DNA of 64,000 nt from Tubulanus polymorphus (Eukaryota; Nemertea; Palaeonemertea; Tubulaniformes; Tubulanidae), in assembly GCF_964204645.1 (NCBI RefSeq), contig NC_134035.1:510001-574000 (forward strand). The letters run 5' to 3'. The translations under genes and the position numbers were made by a program. Positions 12,662 through 24,476 of the stretch are shown one piece after another (within the stretch, counting starts at the first letter, position 1; each line of letters opens with the position of its first letter). The notes under the pieces were generated by a model. That model saw only the letters and a program-made list of their open reading frames with translations, was not told the DNA's origin and ran no database searches.

Positions 12662-12955
12662 ACTGACTAAGAGGTTGTGGGAGGATTGGGTGAGAGGTTG
12701 GGGAGGATGGGGTGAGAGAGGATGGGGTGAGAGGTTGGGGAGGATGGGGTGAGAGGTTGAGGGAGTATGGGATGAGAGGTTGGGGGAGGATTGGGTGAGA
12801 GATTGGGGGAGGATGGGGTGAGAGGTTGAGGGAGGATGGGGTGAGAGGTTGGGGAGGATGGGGTGAGAGGTTGGGGAGGATGGGATGAGAGGTTGAGGGA
12901 GGATGGGGTGAGAGGTTGGGGAGGATGGGGTGAGAGGTTGAGGGAGGATGGGTGA
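12662..12955. repeat. G-rich minisatellite M', copy 1
   Basis: About 290 bp of the same G-rich units, sitting in the second half-unit of the array. Compared with its partner at 18413 it lacks part of one unit near 12715 (GTGAGAGAGGATGG junction). Confidence 0.85.
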
Positions 12956-13527
12956 AAAGAGAGCAAAACAGTACAATTACTCTGACATAGTAAAGGCTTA
13001 AACAAAAGTTTTCAGTCACACTGGATTAACAGATTCTCGTTTTACACAAGAGCCCGGAGGAAGTTGAAGAACAGTTCATCAAGATTTGTGAAACTATCCC
13101 CTGCACCATGTCCATGTGCAATGCAAGGGGCTAGGGTAGTGCGGCCCGTGTAGGCTAGAAAGTGGTTTTTGACACCGAGTGAGGTCCCTGTTAGTCTAGC
13201 ACCTAGCCGTCGTTCCCTAAACAACCCAGAACCCGTAGTAAAAACGACTGACTGATTCAGACTAAATTTGAGTAGGTCCCGGCCTCACTAGTCACTGACT
13301 GTCGAAGTGTCTGCAAATTCACTGTGCCTGGCGGGTCTGGAGTGAGTGAGGTCCCCCTCTAGTGTGTACCTGAGGACATGAAAATGAAACATCATGAATG
13401 AATTCTTATCTTTTTTACCAATATCATCATTCGTACATTTAGAATCATCGCGGCTTTAAAGTCTTTATCAATTGAGGGAATAGTTCACTGTTGTAAATAA
13501 AGAATTAGCGATCGAATTGAGCCCGCT

Positions 13528-14224
13528 CCACAGTAAAATAGCGCGACCTATTCAATCTCGACCGTCTAGTGCTGCCGCTATGTATAACGATAGCGTGGAA
13601 AATGTGAACTAACATAATACTCGCTTGCCAGAGTCTTCGAACGGCAGGAGTGGACGAACTAATTACCGATTTGCGGGCCGGATTCCGAGGAAAATTCTCA
13701 AACTCTGAAAACTGCTCTGAAACGTTCGAACCAAACAATTTTCTATAAAAGAATAAGCCTTAAAAGAGTTAAGATGAATCGGGGTATTTCTAGTATGGTC
13801 TGGGAGAGAGCGATAGGTGTTTGTAAGTTCCCTGTTTATTTGCGCGTAAATAGAATATATCGAAGAAGAAATATTGACATTTTGTCAATTCTGATGATAT
13901 ATTATCATTAAAAAATGAAAATGAATAATTTATTCTGTATACAAATACTATATTTATTGATAAGTAAGTGAATTTTAGCTAAAAAAAAATTAAATATGTT
14001 ACCTAAAAATAAGGAAATATCATACAAAATTCAGAACGTATTCATAGTATCATGTTTAATCAGAATTAGACGACACACTGGTCGGTATTGTACGTAATAA
14101 GGACATTTAAATTCCGGCGGTAAATATGCGCTACTATTTTAGTTCACAGAAATTCCGCTATCGTTATTCATAGGGGCAGCACTGTACGGTAAATATCTAA
14201 CTCAGCCTCGCTATCTTACTGTGG
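13528..14224. mobile_element. Foldback element in block U', copy 3
   Basis: Near-identical to the copy at 7750; lies in the second half-unit of the array. Confidence 0.55.
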
Positions 14225-14811
14225 CATGCGAGCAATACAGATATTTTTCTTAGCCGAATTTCGTTGATTATCTAATACGATTCCATTGTATATGAATAAT
14301 TCGACTATCGTTTAAGGTTTTTAGAAGGGGATTCTCTTTTTAAAACGAATTTCAAACCGTTTGTGATAGAACTCTTTTGTCTGCGGAATGTATTAGCATC
14401 CAGTAAAGCGCTAAGCTCACATGCCAAAGGAAGAATTTCAAGCAAATTAAATTTTATTCTCTAAAATAGTGCATTCAACTACCACTATTCACTGTAACCA
14501 GAAATAATGCTCGGAAACTATTAAAGAAGAGTAAATTTGAAGTCAAGTTCTCCCAATATTTGTTCGTTTGTTTGTTTATCCTCCCGGTGAGTTCTAACAC
14601 TGCCAACACATATTTATCCAGTTCATCTGATCCTGATCATCAAACTCAAAAAGTCAATAATTCCATCCTAATGATGAGAAACATCCTAAAAGATATAAAT
14701 GAAACTTAATAGATTTGAGGCCACCAAACAGTTATACACAGTGTAAGAGTTAAGTCTAGTTACCGGTATATCAGAGAAATGGCAATCTAAGGTAGGCTAC
14801 TCCCCAAAATG

Positions 14812-15550
14812 AGTGTCAGGGGTCAAATATTTTTTGTCTCCGATTTTGATGAAATTCCGGTTAGACATGTATTCTGGGGTGCTGATCACAAATCTGAACG
14901 AATTTTTCGGATCTGAGGCCCAGAAAATGAGAAATTCGAATTATTGGGGGACCCCCCTAAATTTTCAAAAGGCCTTGGACCCCAGAGTTTTCGAGATATT
15001 CGAAATCTGATTGCAGATTTGGAATCAGCACCCCTGACAATATAAATGACTGAAATTTCAAGCAAATCGAAGAGATTCGATTTTTTGGCAAAAAATGGCA
15101 AAAATCTAAGGTGTTAGTCCAGGAGTTTTTTTTCGTCGAAAACTTTTTTTTCTCCGATTCCTTCGAAATTTGGTAGGAATATGTATTCTGAGGTGTAGAT
15201 TCCGGATCCGCAATCAGATTTTGAATCGGAATTCATCTTCATGGGCAAATAAGGGTTTTAATGCCCAAAATATGCACCCCAAAAATGGGGTACAAAGTCA
15301 AAATATTTTTTTGGCCCAATTTTAATAAAATTTAGTGCAGACATGTTTTTTGGGGTGCTGGTTACAAATATGAGGTAAGATTTAGGATCCGAGGCTCCTA
15401 AAATGAGATATTCAGGATTTTGTGTTTTGACCCCCTTAATTTCGTCACAAATTTTGATGAAATTCGCCCGCGAAATTCGGTCCAAAAACGATTTTTATTC
15501 AATGATGTCAAATATTCAATTAATTTTTAATATTCAATTAATTTTTAAGG
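14812..15550. repeat. Array block R, copy 3
   Basis: Nearly identical to the copy at 9021, but with a local duplication of ATATTCAATTAATTTTTAA at its right end (about 15510-15548). That duplication is absent from the other copies. Confidence 0.7.
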
Positions 15551-16021
15551 TAGAAATTGATGCTCTTACTAAAAACCCTGAATTATAATTCCTGCAACAT
15601 AATTACAGGCTGCTTCAAATAACCGCATTGACAATTCTTATGAAATGTAGTGAACAGTGTTTACAGATAAACTGCTTTCTCATAATTGTTTGGGAAACTT
15701 TTAAGAAATTCTACTCACACTCACCAGCCCTTGTCTAGCAGTAATGGTAGTCCACCGAGTCCCACAAATCCACAGAGTTCAACACCTCCTGAAGTCCACC
15801 ACTGACTGTTTTTTATGAGTATCAATCTAAATGGTCCTAAATGGACTAAATGGTCCGGTTAGTTCACATATAGTCTGGTTAGTTCACTAGTAGTCCGGAA
15901 GAAGTAAAACTGTGATAAATTTCAGTTGAAGTCCACCACATCCAGTATTCGTGATGAAGTTTACACCACAGCCCGACAGAGGAAAACCTGAAATACTAAA
16001 ATTGAAATCACATTAACAGGG

Positions 16022-16157
16022 AGACTGACTGAGAGGTCGGGGGAGGATGGGATGAGAGGTTGAGGGAGGATAGGGCGAGAGGTTGGGGACAATGGGATGA
16101 TGAGGTTGGGTGAGGTTGAGGGAGGATGGGGTGAGAGGTTGAGGGAGGATGGGTGAA
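16022..16157. repeat. G-rich minisatellite M, copy 3 (short)
   Basis: Counterpart of 10238-10388 and shares its GACAATGGGATGATGAGG variant, but is one unit shorter. Confidence 0.85.
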
Positions 16158-16535
16158 AAGGGGAGCAAAACAGTACAATAACTCTGACATAGTAGCCTAA
16201 AGGCTTCAGCAAAGGTTTTCAGCAGTTTTCAGTCCCCTGGTCACACTGGTTTAACAGATTCTCGTTTTTCACAAGAGCCCAGCCTGTGGCAGGGAGAAAG
16301 CCATTGTAACTAACTGGTCGAGTCAGGGCCTGACTAGTGTGTCGTGACGTGTTTGCGGTGGAGTGAGGTCTCCCTGTGCGTCCCCGGGGCCCTGAGGACA
16401 TAAAATATGATGAATTCTTATCATTTTACCCAATTCAAAAGTCGTACATTTAAAATCATCGTGGCTTTAAAGTCTTTATCAATTGAGGGAATAGTTCACT
16501 GTAAATAAAGAATTAGCGATTGAATTGAGCCCGCT

Positions 16536-17218
16536 CCACAGTAAAAATAGTGCGATCTAATCTTGACCATCTAGTGCTGCCCCTATGTATAACGATAGCG
16601 TGGAAAACGTGAACTAACATAATACTCGCTTGCCAGAGTCTTCGAACGGCAGGAGTGGACGAACTAATTACCGATTGGCGGGCCGGATTCCGAGGAAATT
16701 TCTCAAACTCTGAAAACTGCTCTGAAACGTCTGGCCAAACAATTTTTCTATGAAAGAATAAGCCTTGAAAGAGTACTTTTGAATCGGGGTATTTCTAGTA
16801 TGGTCTGGGAGAGAGCGACAGGTGTTTGTATGTTCCCTGTTTATTTGCGCGCAAATAGAATATATCGAAGAAAAAATATGGACATTTTGTCAATTTTATC
16901 ATTCAAAAATGTAAACGAATAAGTTATTCTGTATATAAATACTACATTAATTGATAGGTAAGTGAATTTTAGCTAAAAAGAATTAAATATGTTACCTAAA
17001 AAATTAGGAAATATCATACAAAATTCAGAACGTTTTCATAGTATCATATTCAATCAGAATTAGGCGCCACACTGGTCCGTATTGTACGTAATAAGGAAAT
17101 TTAAATTCCGGCGGTAAATATGCGCTACTATTTTAGTTCACAGAAATTCCGCTACCGTAATTCATAGGGGCAGCACTGTACGGTAGATATCTAACTCGGC
17201 CTCGCTATCTTACTGTGG
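16536..17218. mobile_element. Foldback element in block U, copy 4
   Basis: Near-identical to the copy at 10780 (shares the CACAGTAAAAATAG left end). Confidence 0.55.
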
Positions 17219-17727
17219 AATGCGAGTAATAAAGATATTTTTCTTAGCCGAATTTCGTTCAATGTTTAATACGATTCCATTGTATATGAATAATTCTACT
17301 GTCGTTTAAGGTTTTTTGAAGGGGATCATCCTTTTAAAACGAATTTCAAACCATTTTTGATAGAACTCTTTTGTCAGCGGAATGTATTAGCATCCGGTAA
17401 AGCGATAGGCTCACATGCCAAAGGAAGAATTCTGAGCAAATTAAATTTTATTCTCTAAAATAGTGCATTCAACTACCACTAACACTGTAACCAGAAAAAA
17501 TGCCATGTATTCTGATGGTGAAGAGTAAGAAGTGAATGGTGATAGCCCTCTGTCGGCTGAGAAATACTGTTACGCCAAACAGGAAAAAGGCTCGTGGCTC
17601 CAGTTAGTCGAGCGAGACGAGATATATTGTTTCAAATACTTGAACTTGAACTTGAACTATATGCACCTCCAACGCCTTGCGCCTCCAACCTGAAAAATAT
17701 GATGTAGTAATAGATGAAAACATTCGG

Positions 17728-17762
17728 TCATGAATTTGCAAGTCTTACTTGCAAATTCATGA
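17728..17762. repeat. Perfect 16-bp hairpin, second copy
   Basis: Identical to the hairpin at 11972-12006, in the next tandem unit. Confidence 0.85.
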
Positions 17763-18412
17763 ATTCAGTCGATTCTAAAAATTTGCTTACGAAACGACTG
17801 TAGGAGAGTCTACAGTTATTGGGCAAGCGAAGCAGACACTTGCTCGAAATATGAAAAGTTCTCCCTTTAAAACTCCTTATATCCCGGTATGACCGGTCTG
17901 TAATAACTGCCCGAATAAAATCAAAATCTTAAATGCAAAACTCTATGCGATTCAACAAACAAAATAGCCTACAAGAAATGAACATAATATAATTTATTTT
18001 CGATAATTAAAATTGATGAATACATATTCTCATAATTGTTTTGGAAACTTATAAGAAATTCTACTCGCACACTCACCAGCCCTTGTCTAGCAGTAATGGT
18101 AGTCCACCGAGTTCCACAAATCCACATACAGAGTTCCACACTGTATTTTTATGAGTATCAATCCACTTATAGTCCGGTTAGTTGACTAAATAGTCTGGTT
18201 AGTTCACAAATAGTCCAGTTAGTTCACTAATAGTCCGGTTAGCTGACTAGTAGTCCAGTTAGTTCACTAGTAGTCCGGAAGAAGTTGACTGAAGAAGTAA
18301 AACTGTGATAAATTTCAGTTGAAGTCCACCACGTCGAGTACTACACCACAGCCCGACAGAGGAAAACCTGAAATATAAAATTGAAATCACATTAACAGGA
18401 AGACTGACTAAG

Positions 18413-18706
18413 AGGTTGTGGGAGGATTGGGTGAGAGGTTGGGGAGGATGGGGTGAGAGGTTGAGGGAGGATGGGGTGAGAGGTTGGGGAGGATGGGGTG
18501 AGAGGTTGAGGGAGTATGGGATGAGAGGTTGGGGGAGGATTGGGTGAGAGGTTGGGGGAGGATGGGGTGAGAGGTTGAGGGAGGATGGGGTGAGAGGTTG
18601 GGGAGGATGGGGTGAGAGGTTGGGGAGGATGGGATGAGAGGTTGAGGGAGGATGGGGTGAGAGGTTGGGGAGGATGGGGTGAGAGGTTGAGGGAGGATGG
18701 GTGAAA
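18413..18706. repeat. G-rich minisatellite M', copy 2
   Basis: Counterpart of 12662-12955, with matching order of unit variants, including the GGGAGTATGGGATGAG unit. Confidence 0.85.
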
Positions 18707-19279
18707 AGAGAGCAAAACAGTACAATTACTCTGACATAGTAAAGGCTTAAACAAAAGTTTTCAGTCACACTGGATTAACAGATTCTCGTTTTACACAAGA
18801 GCCCGGAGGAAGTTGAAGAACAGTTCATCAAGATTTGTGAAACTATCCCCTGCACCATGTCCATGTGCAATGCAAGCGGCTAGGGTAGTGCGGCCCGTGT
18901 AGGCTAGAAAGTGGTTTTTGACACCGAGTGAGGTCCCTGTTAGTCTAGCACCTAGCCGTCGTTCCCTAAACAACCCAGAACCCGTAGTAAAAACGACTGA
19001 CTGATTCAGACTAAATTTGAGTAGGTCCCGGCCTCACTAGTCACTGACTGTCGAAGTGTCTGCAAAGTCACTGTGCCTGGCGGGTCTGGAGGAGTGAGTG
19101 AGGTCCCCCTCTAGTGTGTACCTGAGGACATGAAAATGAAACATCATGAATGAATTCTTATCTTTTTTACCAATATCAAAATTCGTACATTTAGAATCAT
19201 CGCGGCTTTAAAGTCTTTATCAATTGAGGGAATAGTTCACTGTTGTAAATAAAGAATTAGCGATCGAATTGAGCCCGCT

Positions 19280-19976
19280 CCACAGTAAAATAGCGCGATT
19301 AATTCAATCTCGACCGTCTAGTGCTGCCGCTATGTATAACGATAGCGTGGAAAATGTGAACTAACATAATACTCGCTTGCCAGAGTCTTCGAACGGCAGG
19401 AGTGGACGAACTAATTACCGATTTGCGGGCCGGATTCCGAGGAAAATTCTCAAACTCTGAAAACTGCCCTGAAACGTTCGAACCAAACAATTTTCTATAA
19501 AAGAATAAGCCTTAAAAGAGTTAAGATGAATCGGGGTATTTCTAGTATGGTCTGGGAGAGAGCGATAGGTGTTTGTATGTTCCCTGTTTATTTGCGCGCA
19601 AATAGACTTTATCGAAGAAAAAATATGGACATTTTGTCAATTCAGATGATAAACTATCATTCAAAAATGTAAATGAATACTTTATTCTGTATATAAATAC
19701 TATATTAATTGATAAGTAAGTGAATTTTAGCTAAAAAGAATTAAATATGTTACCTAAAAAATAAGGAAATATTATACAAAATTCAGAAAGTATTCATGGT
19801 ATCATATTTAATCAGAATTAGACGACACACTGGTCTGTATTGTATGTAATAAGGACACTTAAATTCCGGCGGTAAATATGCGCTTCTATTTTAGTTCACA
19901 GAAATTCCGCTATCGTTACTCATTGGGGCAGCACTGTACGGTAGATATCTTACCCAGCCTCGCTATCTTACTATGG
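19280..19976. mobile_element. Foldback element in block U', copy 5
   Basis: The left half matches the copy at 13528. The right half (from about 19575) is more diverged than in any other copy, suggesting a switch in sequence source or an older end of the array. Confidence 0.55.
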
Positions 19977-20997
19977 CATGCGAGCGATACATACATTTTT
20001 CTTAGCCGAATTTCGTTGATTATCTAATACGATTCCATTGTATATGAATAATTCTACTATCGCGTAAGGTTTTTTGAAGGGGATCATCTTTTTAAAATGA
20101 TTTTCAAACCATTTTTGATAGAACTCTTTTGTCTGCGGAATGTATTAGCATCCGGTAAAGCGGTAGGCTCACATGCCAAAGGAAGAATTTCAAGCAAATT
20201 AAATTTTATTCTCTTAAATAGCGCATTCAACTACCACTAACACTGTAACCAGAAAAAATGCTCTGAAACTATTAAAGAAACAATTTTCCACGAAAGAATT
20301 AGGCGTAGATTTATACTGTTAAGAGTAGATTTGAACCGGGGATATTCCTAGTTTCGCTGGGAGAGAACGACTAGTTCAAACACAACCAATCGGTAAGTGT
20401 CACATATCTAGTCCTCGTGGACATAAAGTTCACTATAAGTGAAGTCAAGTTCTCCCAATATTTGTTCGTTTGTTTGTTTATCCTCCCGGTTAGTTCTAAC
20501 GCTGTCCACACATATTTATCCAGTTCAGCTGATGTATTCCTGATCATCAAACACAAAAGTCAATAATTCCTGATGACAAACATCCTAAAAATATACATGA
20601 CACTCAATAGATTTGAGGCCACCAATCAAACATACACAGTTAAAGTTAAGTCTAATTACCGTTGTATCAGAGAAATGGCAATCTCAGGTAGGCTACTCCA
20701 CAAAATGAGTGTCAGGGGTCAAATATTTATACAATAGATTTTTTTTTTGTAACCGAAGTCCTATCATTAAACGAATTTGAATGAACTTTTTGGTAACCAA
20801 TGCGAGGTTGTCGATTTAGATTGGGGATTGTAAAACCTCGGGTTGTTTTCAACTCACCCATTATCTGAAGTTCGTTTTGCTCTGGTTAGTTACTGTATGA
20901 ATACCATCAGTCATCCATCTTTTGAGTTACCGGCTGCAAAGGCGCCACCCCTAAAATGGAATGCACATTAATTTCATAACATAAATATTTCTTTTTC

Positions 20998-21196
20998 AGA
21001 AGTCTATAAACCTATGTTAGGCGGATATGATTTGCAGAAGAATTCCGGCCCAATGCGCGGCCCGTGGGTGTGGCGATCAGACAATCCTACACTGGGTAGA
21101 CGAGCAACCGAGCTTTCTACACGAACGCTGTATTCAGTGGTACATCGATAAAGATATATTTAATTATATTCCTTGCAAAAGTCACTTGATAATTAT
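20998..21196 (+). pseudogene. Broken copy of the C-type lectin terminal exon
   Basis: Preceded by an intact acceptor (CTTTTTCAG), the sequence encodes MLGGYDLQ, then NSGPMRGPWVW, as in the intact exon at 23719-23951. A deletion of about 18-20 bases after PWVW shifts the frame. The later region still matches at DNA level (GAGCAACCGAGCT, CAGTGGTACATCGATA) but the reading frame no longer continues. The ending that encodes KNNFDFICQYNP is lost. No PAN exon or first lectin exon accompanies it. Confidence 0.75.
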
Positions 21197-21239
21197 TGTA
21201 GTGAATATACTGATACTAAATCTATATTATACCTTCTAG

Positions 21240-22066
21240 GTCGAAATATTTTGTGGACCCTTTGTTTGGATGCTACAATGAATTATTTAAACAATTCTTA
21301 TATTTCATTTCTTTCGTCAGTTACGTTTTTAACGTTTATCATAACATCAAATTCTGTTATAATAATTCAATTATTCAGGGGTTCGAAAATGGTTTCGACC
21401 GATAAGAAAACTACCAAATCAAAACGTACAACAATAATGCTTGTAACAGTTTCACTAGCATTTGCAATTTCTACACTACCATCAGCTATTAACGGAATCT
21501 TACCAATCTCCGCTGAGCAGAGAGATTTGCTATATGATATTCACTCCATGTTTGTAACTATTCTATAAATTGTGTATTAAGAAAAAATGTGTATTACCGA
21601 ATCATTCAGTATAAACGGTTTGAAAGCGGCTTATAGTCATAGAAGTGATCTAAGTTGCGCTGGAGGTCGTATTTAAATAGGTGTCATCTGCAGTATAGTT
21701 TACTAATAGATTCATAAAGATGTGGATAATCCGACATCTTTGTCGTCACTAAATCTATTTACTGTTTCAGCCTCAAACTCATGCTTCTTTTTTATTCCAT
21801 CGAGCAAGAAAAGAAGTTAGTTTTTTTCTAAATGAGCAGATTCACTCAAATCAGAAAATGAACAGCGTTTAATCTGATAGACTTACCACATTCAGCAGAT
21901 CGTTCAGCAGCCATTTTTAACTTGTGTTTTTCATCACCACTTTCGACTGATAACTTCTCTGTATCTTCAGCATATTGGTAACTGTCGAGAGAGTCAGGGA
22001 ATTTAGCTTACTCTTTTATTGGGACGAGAAATTCGTGAATATTTCTGTACAAAAATCCGATAAAAT
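21240..22066 (+). pseudogene. Broken GPCR copy (TM5 to C-tail) with an insertion
   Basis: From 21330 the frame matches the second half of the intact GPCR at 25526-26482: SNSVII, QLFRGSK, KKTTKS, RTT.MLVTVSLAFA, TLPS and a DLLYD segment. The frame breaks just before TM7 (stop at 21566-21568). About 430 unrelated bases follow, and the C-terminal tail then resumes at about 22016-22066 (LLLGREIREYFCTKIR, stop). TM1-TM4 are missing. Its orientation is opposite to the intact gene, and it sits only about 45 bp after the broken lectin exon, so the two were moved or rearranged together. The mutations make it non-functional as a full receptor. Confidence 0.8.
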
Positions 22067-22416
22067 AGCTTATTCTCTTCACAGCGCAAACATACGCTTG
22101 GTCATCAATAGCTTTTTCTAGTATTGTATTTTCGTGTATGTCACCATCTCACTCAGACTGATTACAAACTGCATTAATACGTAATGTAAAAAACCCATTC
22201 AATTCGCACAAATCAATTATTCACAAAGTCATTGCATCAATAAACAGGCGATGTTTCTATTTGTAATGACATGCGCATTATGATCAAATAACTCAGCAGC
22301 TAAAGACTCATATATAGCTGTATCTGTAAAAGGATACGCCGGAGGAACTGGAATCTGTAACTTGTGATAGTTCAATTGCTTAGAAGTATTTGAGCATAGC
22401 GTATTTTCTGCACGAC
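22067..22416 (+). other. Spacer upstream of the lectin gene
   Basis: AT-rich and non-coding. It presumably contains the lectin promoter and 5' UTR; a TATATAG occurs near 22312, about 100 bp upstream of the ATG, but no core promoter can be assigned with confidence. Confidence 0.3.
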
Positions 22417-23951
22417 ATGTTCGCTAAATTCATCCAGTTTATTTGTCTGATAGTCGGCGTCGCGTCCGAGTTTCAACAGTTCTATACGATGACGGTCGAC
22501 GCGTCTACAAAACCGTACAAGTCGACAGTCGGCTCGCGCGGTGAATGCGCGCTGCGTTGTTTGAGCGAAGGGTCGAATTGTCGGGGTTTCGGCGTCGAAT
22601 CCACGAAATCTCACGGCGTCGACGAATGTTACTTGTTCGACAACGAGCTGGTGAAATACAGAACATCAGGAGAAACGAAACTTGTCATGTACAAACACGA
22701 TAAAGGTATTTTTTCGAGAGAACTTACAACGTTTTTTGAATTCATAAGGCAATAAATGATTCCAGCTCTTAAGAAGGTTGTAGGTCACACTTACATTAAA
22801 ACGATCTACTGTGAAGATCGATGGTGCATTAGGACATTCTCGTCTCCGGCGATGTCCGACTTTACTTAACCACAGTTTTTATCGAATTTTGATCAGTAGC
22901 AAAATAAGATGAATCCTTTTTTTACATATACGCATAAATTATGCTAATTAGACTATATTTCAAACTTTCTTTGTGAGAATATCAGATCGGTTCTATAGCG
23001 AAAAGCGCCGAATTCGAATGTAAATTAGGTAAATTATGATATGCACATTTAAAATTGTGATGTGTATTCATTTGTTTGTAGAACACGCATCTTGTAGATT
23101 TGGATTTTTCGTTGCTAATGGAATTTGCTATTACGTATTTCGATGGAACAGTAACGCTTATAAAAGTGCAATCGCCACAGACGCGACAAGTTTCTGTACC
23201 TATTACGGTTGGATCCTTGCCGAACCCCGCACTTCACAATCGAGGGCTGCCTTAAGGAAATATCTCATCGACAATAACGGTATGTCTAACTTCATACTCA
23301 AATGCGATGTAATCTATGAAGCCTTGAAAGAATAAGCCCAAATCTTAATGGGGCCTTTTGGTAATAGATTGTATAATCCGAAATTCCGTTTAAAATATGC
23401 GTGGATTACGGAACTAATTGGATCTTTCATTCCATCCGTGAATATAAATAAACACACGACACTACACTCGAAATAATCAAATTATCATCGGTTTTCGATA
23501 AATTCTGTTTTCATAAAAGAATCATAGAATCCATGAGTCAATTTCGTAACTATAACATAAAATCTCGCAATACAAATGAAAATTAAATATCAGAATCAGA
23601 AAGGTTTCCTGAATTTGTTTAGAAATCGGATTAGAAGTGCCTCTTCAAAGTTTTCACTATTTGTTAGTTTTCCATCTCTCATACTGCTGGCTCCAAGAAG
23701 GGTTTCTTTTCTTTTCAGATGTTGTTTTTAAAGTTATGTTAGGTGGATATGATTTGCAGACGAATTCCGGACCAATGCGCGGCCCGTGGGTGTGGATATC
23801 AGATAATAGCACTATCGCAATCCTAAACTGGGAACACGAGCAACCGAGCTATCCATACGAACGCTGTGTTCAGTGGTACATCGATACAGATAGATATAAT
23901 GATGTTCGTTGCAAAAATAACTTTGACTTCATATGTCAGTACAACCCGTGA
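22417..23951 (+). CDS. Secreted PAN/apple plus C-type lectin protein
   Basis: Three exons, 22417-22705, 23082-23279 and 23719-23951, all phase 1 junctions, give 239 residues. The start ATG at 22417 opens a hydrophobic signal peptide (MFAKFIQFICLIVGVAS). Exon 1 is a PAN/apple-like domain (about 22-96) with CALRCLSEGSNCRGF and a later DECYLFDNE. Exons 2-3 form a C-type lectin-like fold: CRFGFFVANGICYYVF, a mid TSFCTYYGWILAEPRT motif, then GPWVWISDN, an ERCVQWY segment, RCKNNFDFICQYNP and stop. A WND-type motif is only loosely kept and there is no canonical EPN or QPD calcium/sugar triad, so sugar specificity cannot be predicted. Likely an extracellular recognition protein. The terminal exon has a decayed copy at 20998. 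Confidence 0.8.
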
Positions 23952-24476
23952 AAAACACGGAAACCCAGTTTCATTCAGTAACACTTCATCATTAAAGTTA
24001 CCGTTGGATTAACCGAAGATGCGCTAAACGCCAAGTGACAATTACTCAAAATTGATTGAATAATTAATATGTTCAGCGATTTATAGCATTTTACAAATTT
24101 TTCCTATTTGGACAAGAATAACAAAACTAATAGTAACAATAGGTAATATGATGATTACCTCGAAACATTAAAAACATCGCAGGCCGTTCCGACGAGTTGA
24201 TCGGGTGTTTTAGCAGCCAACAGCTCGATAACTTGATCATCATAATTCATCCGCAATTTTCAACTCAAAAATGGTCGAAATTGAACACTAACATCTCATT
24301 ATACTTGCTACGCGCACATTTTTCTTTTTAACTGACTCGGCTTCAAAACACCAGAATGCACAATTTATGGTAAATTCAATTTCGTTAAAAGCTTCGAACA
24401 ACTGTAACGTACATGGAAAACGTGCGTGAAACTATTCAATAATTCTCGATGAAATAGAGTAGGTCTCCATCGGCTT
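23952..24476. other. Convergent 3' spacer
   Basis: This separates the plus-strand lectin stop from the minus-strand membrane-protein stop. Nothing beyond presumptive 3' UTRs is visible. Confidence 0.35.

Larger units (their letters stand above)
5110..20727. repeat. Large tandem array, unit about 5.76 kb with two diverged half-units
   Basis: Block order is constant: S (starts GAAGTCAAGTTCTCCCAATA), R (repetitive AT-rich block), T (short TAGTCCGGTTAGTTCAC repeats), M (G-rich minisatellite), U (foldback element), then V, T', M', U' and back to S. S starts at 5154, 8749, 14540 and 20441. Matched landmarks recur at 5.75-5.78 kb: U start 7727, 13503, 19255; the second U 10757, 16508; V 11744, 17510. 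The first unit (5154-8748) lacks the V-T'-M'-U' half. The last is cut inside R at 20727. Both outer S copies carry an extra flank (AGTCCTCGTGGACATAAAG) that the inner ones lack. Inner copies are nearly identical over kilobases, so amplification looks recent. Confidence 0.85.
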
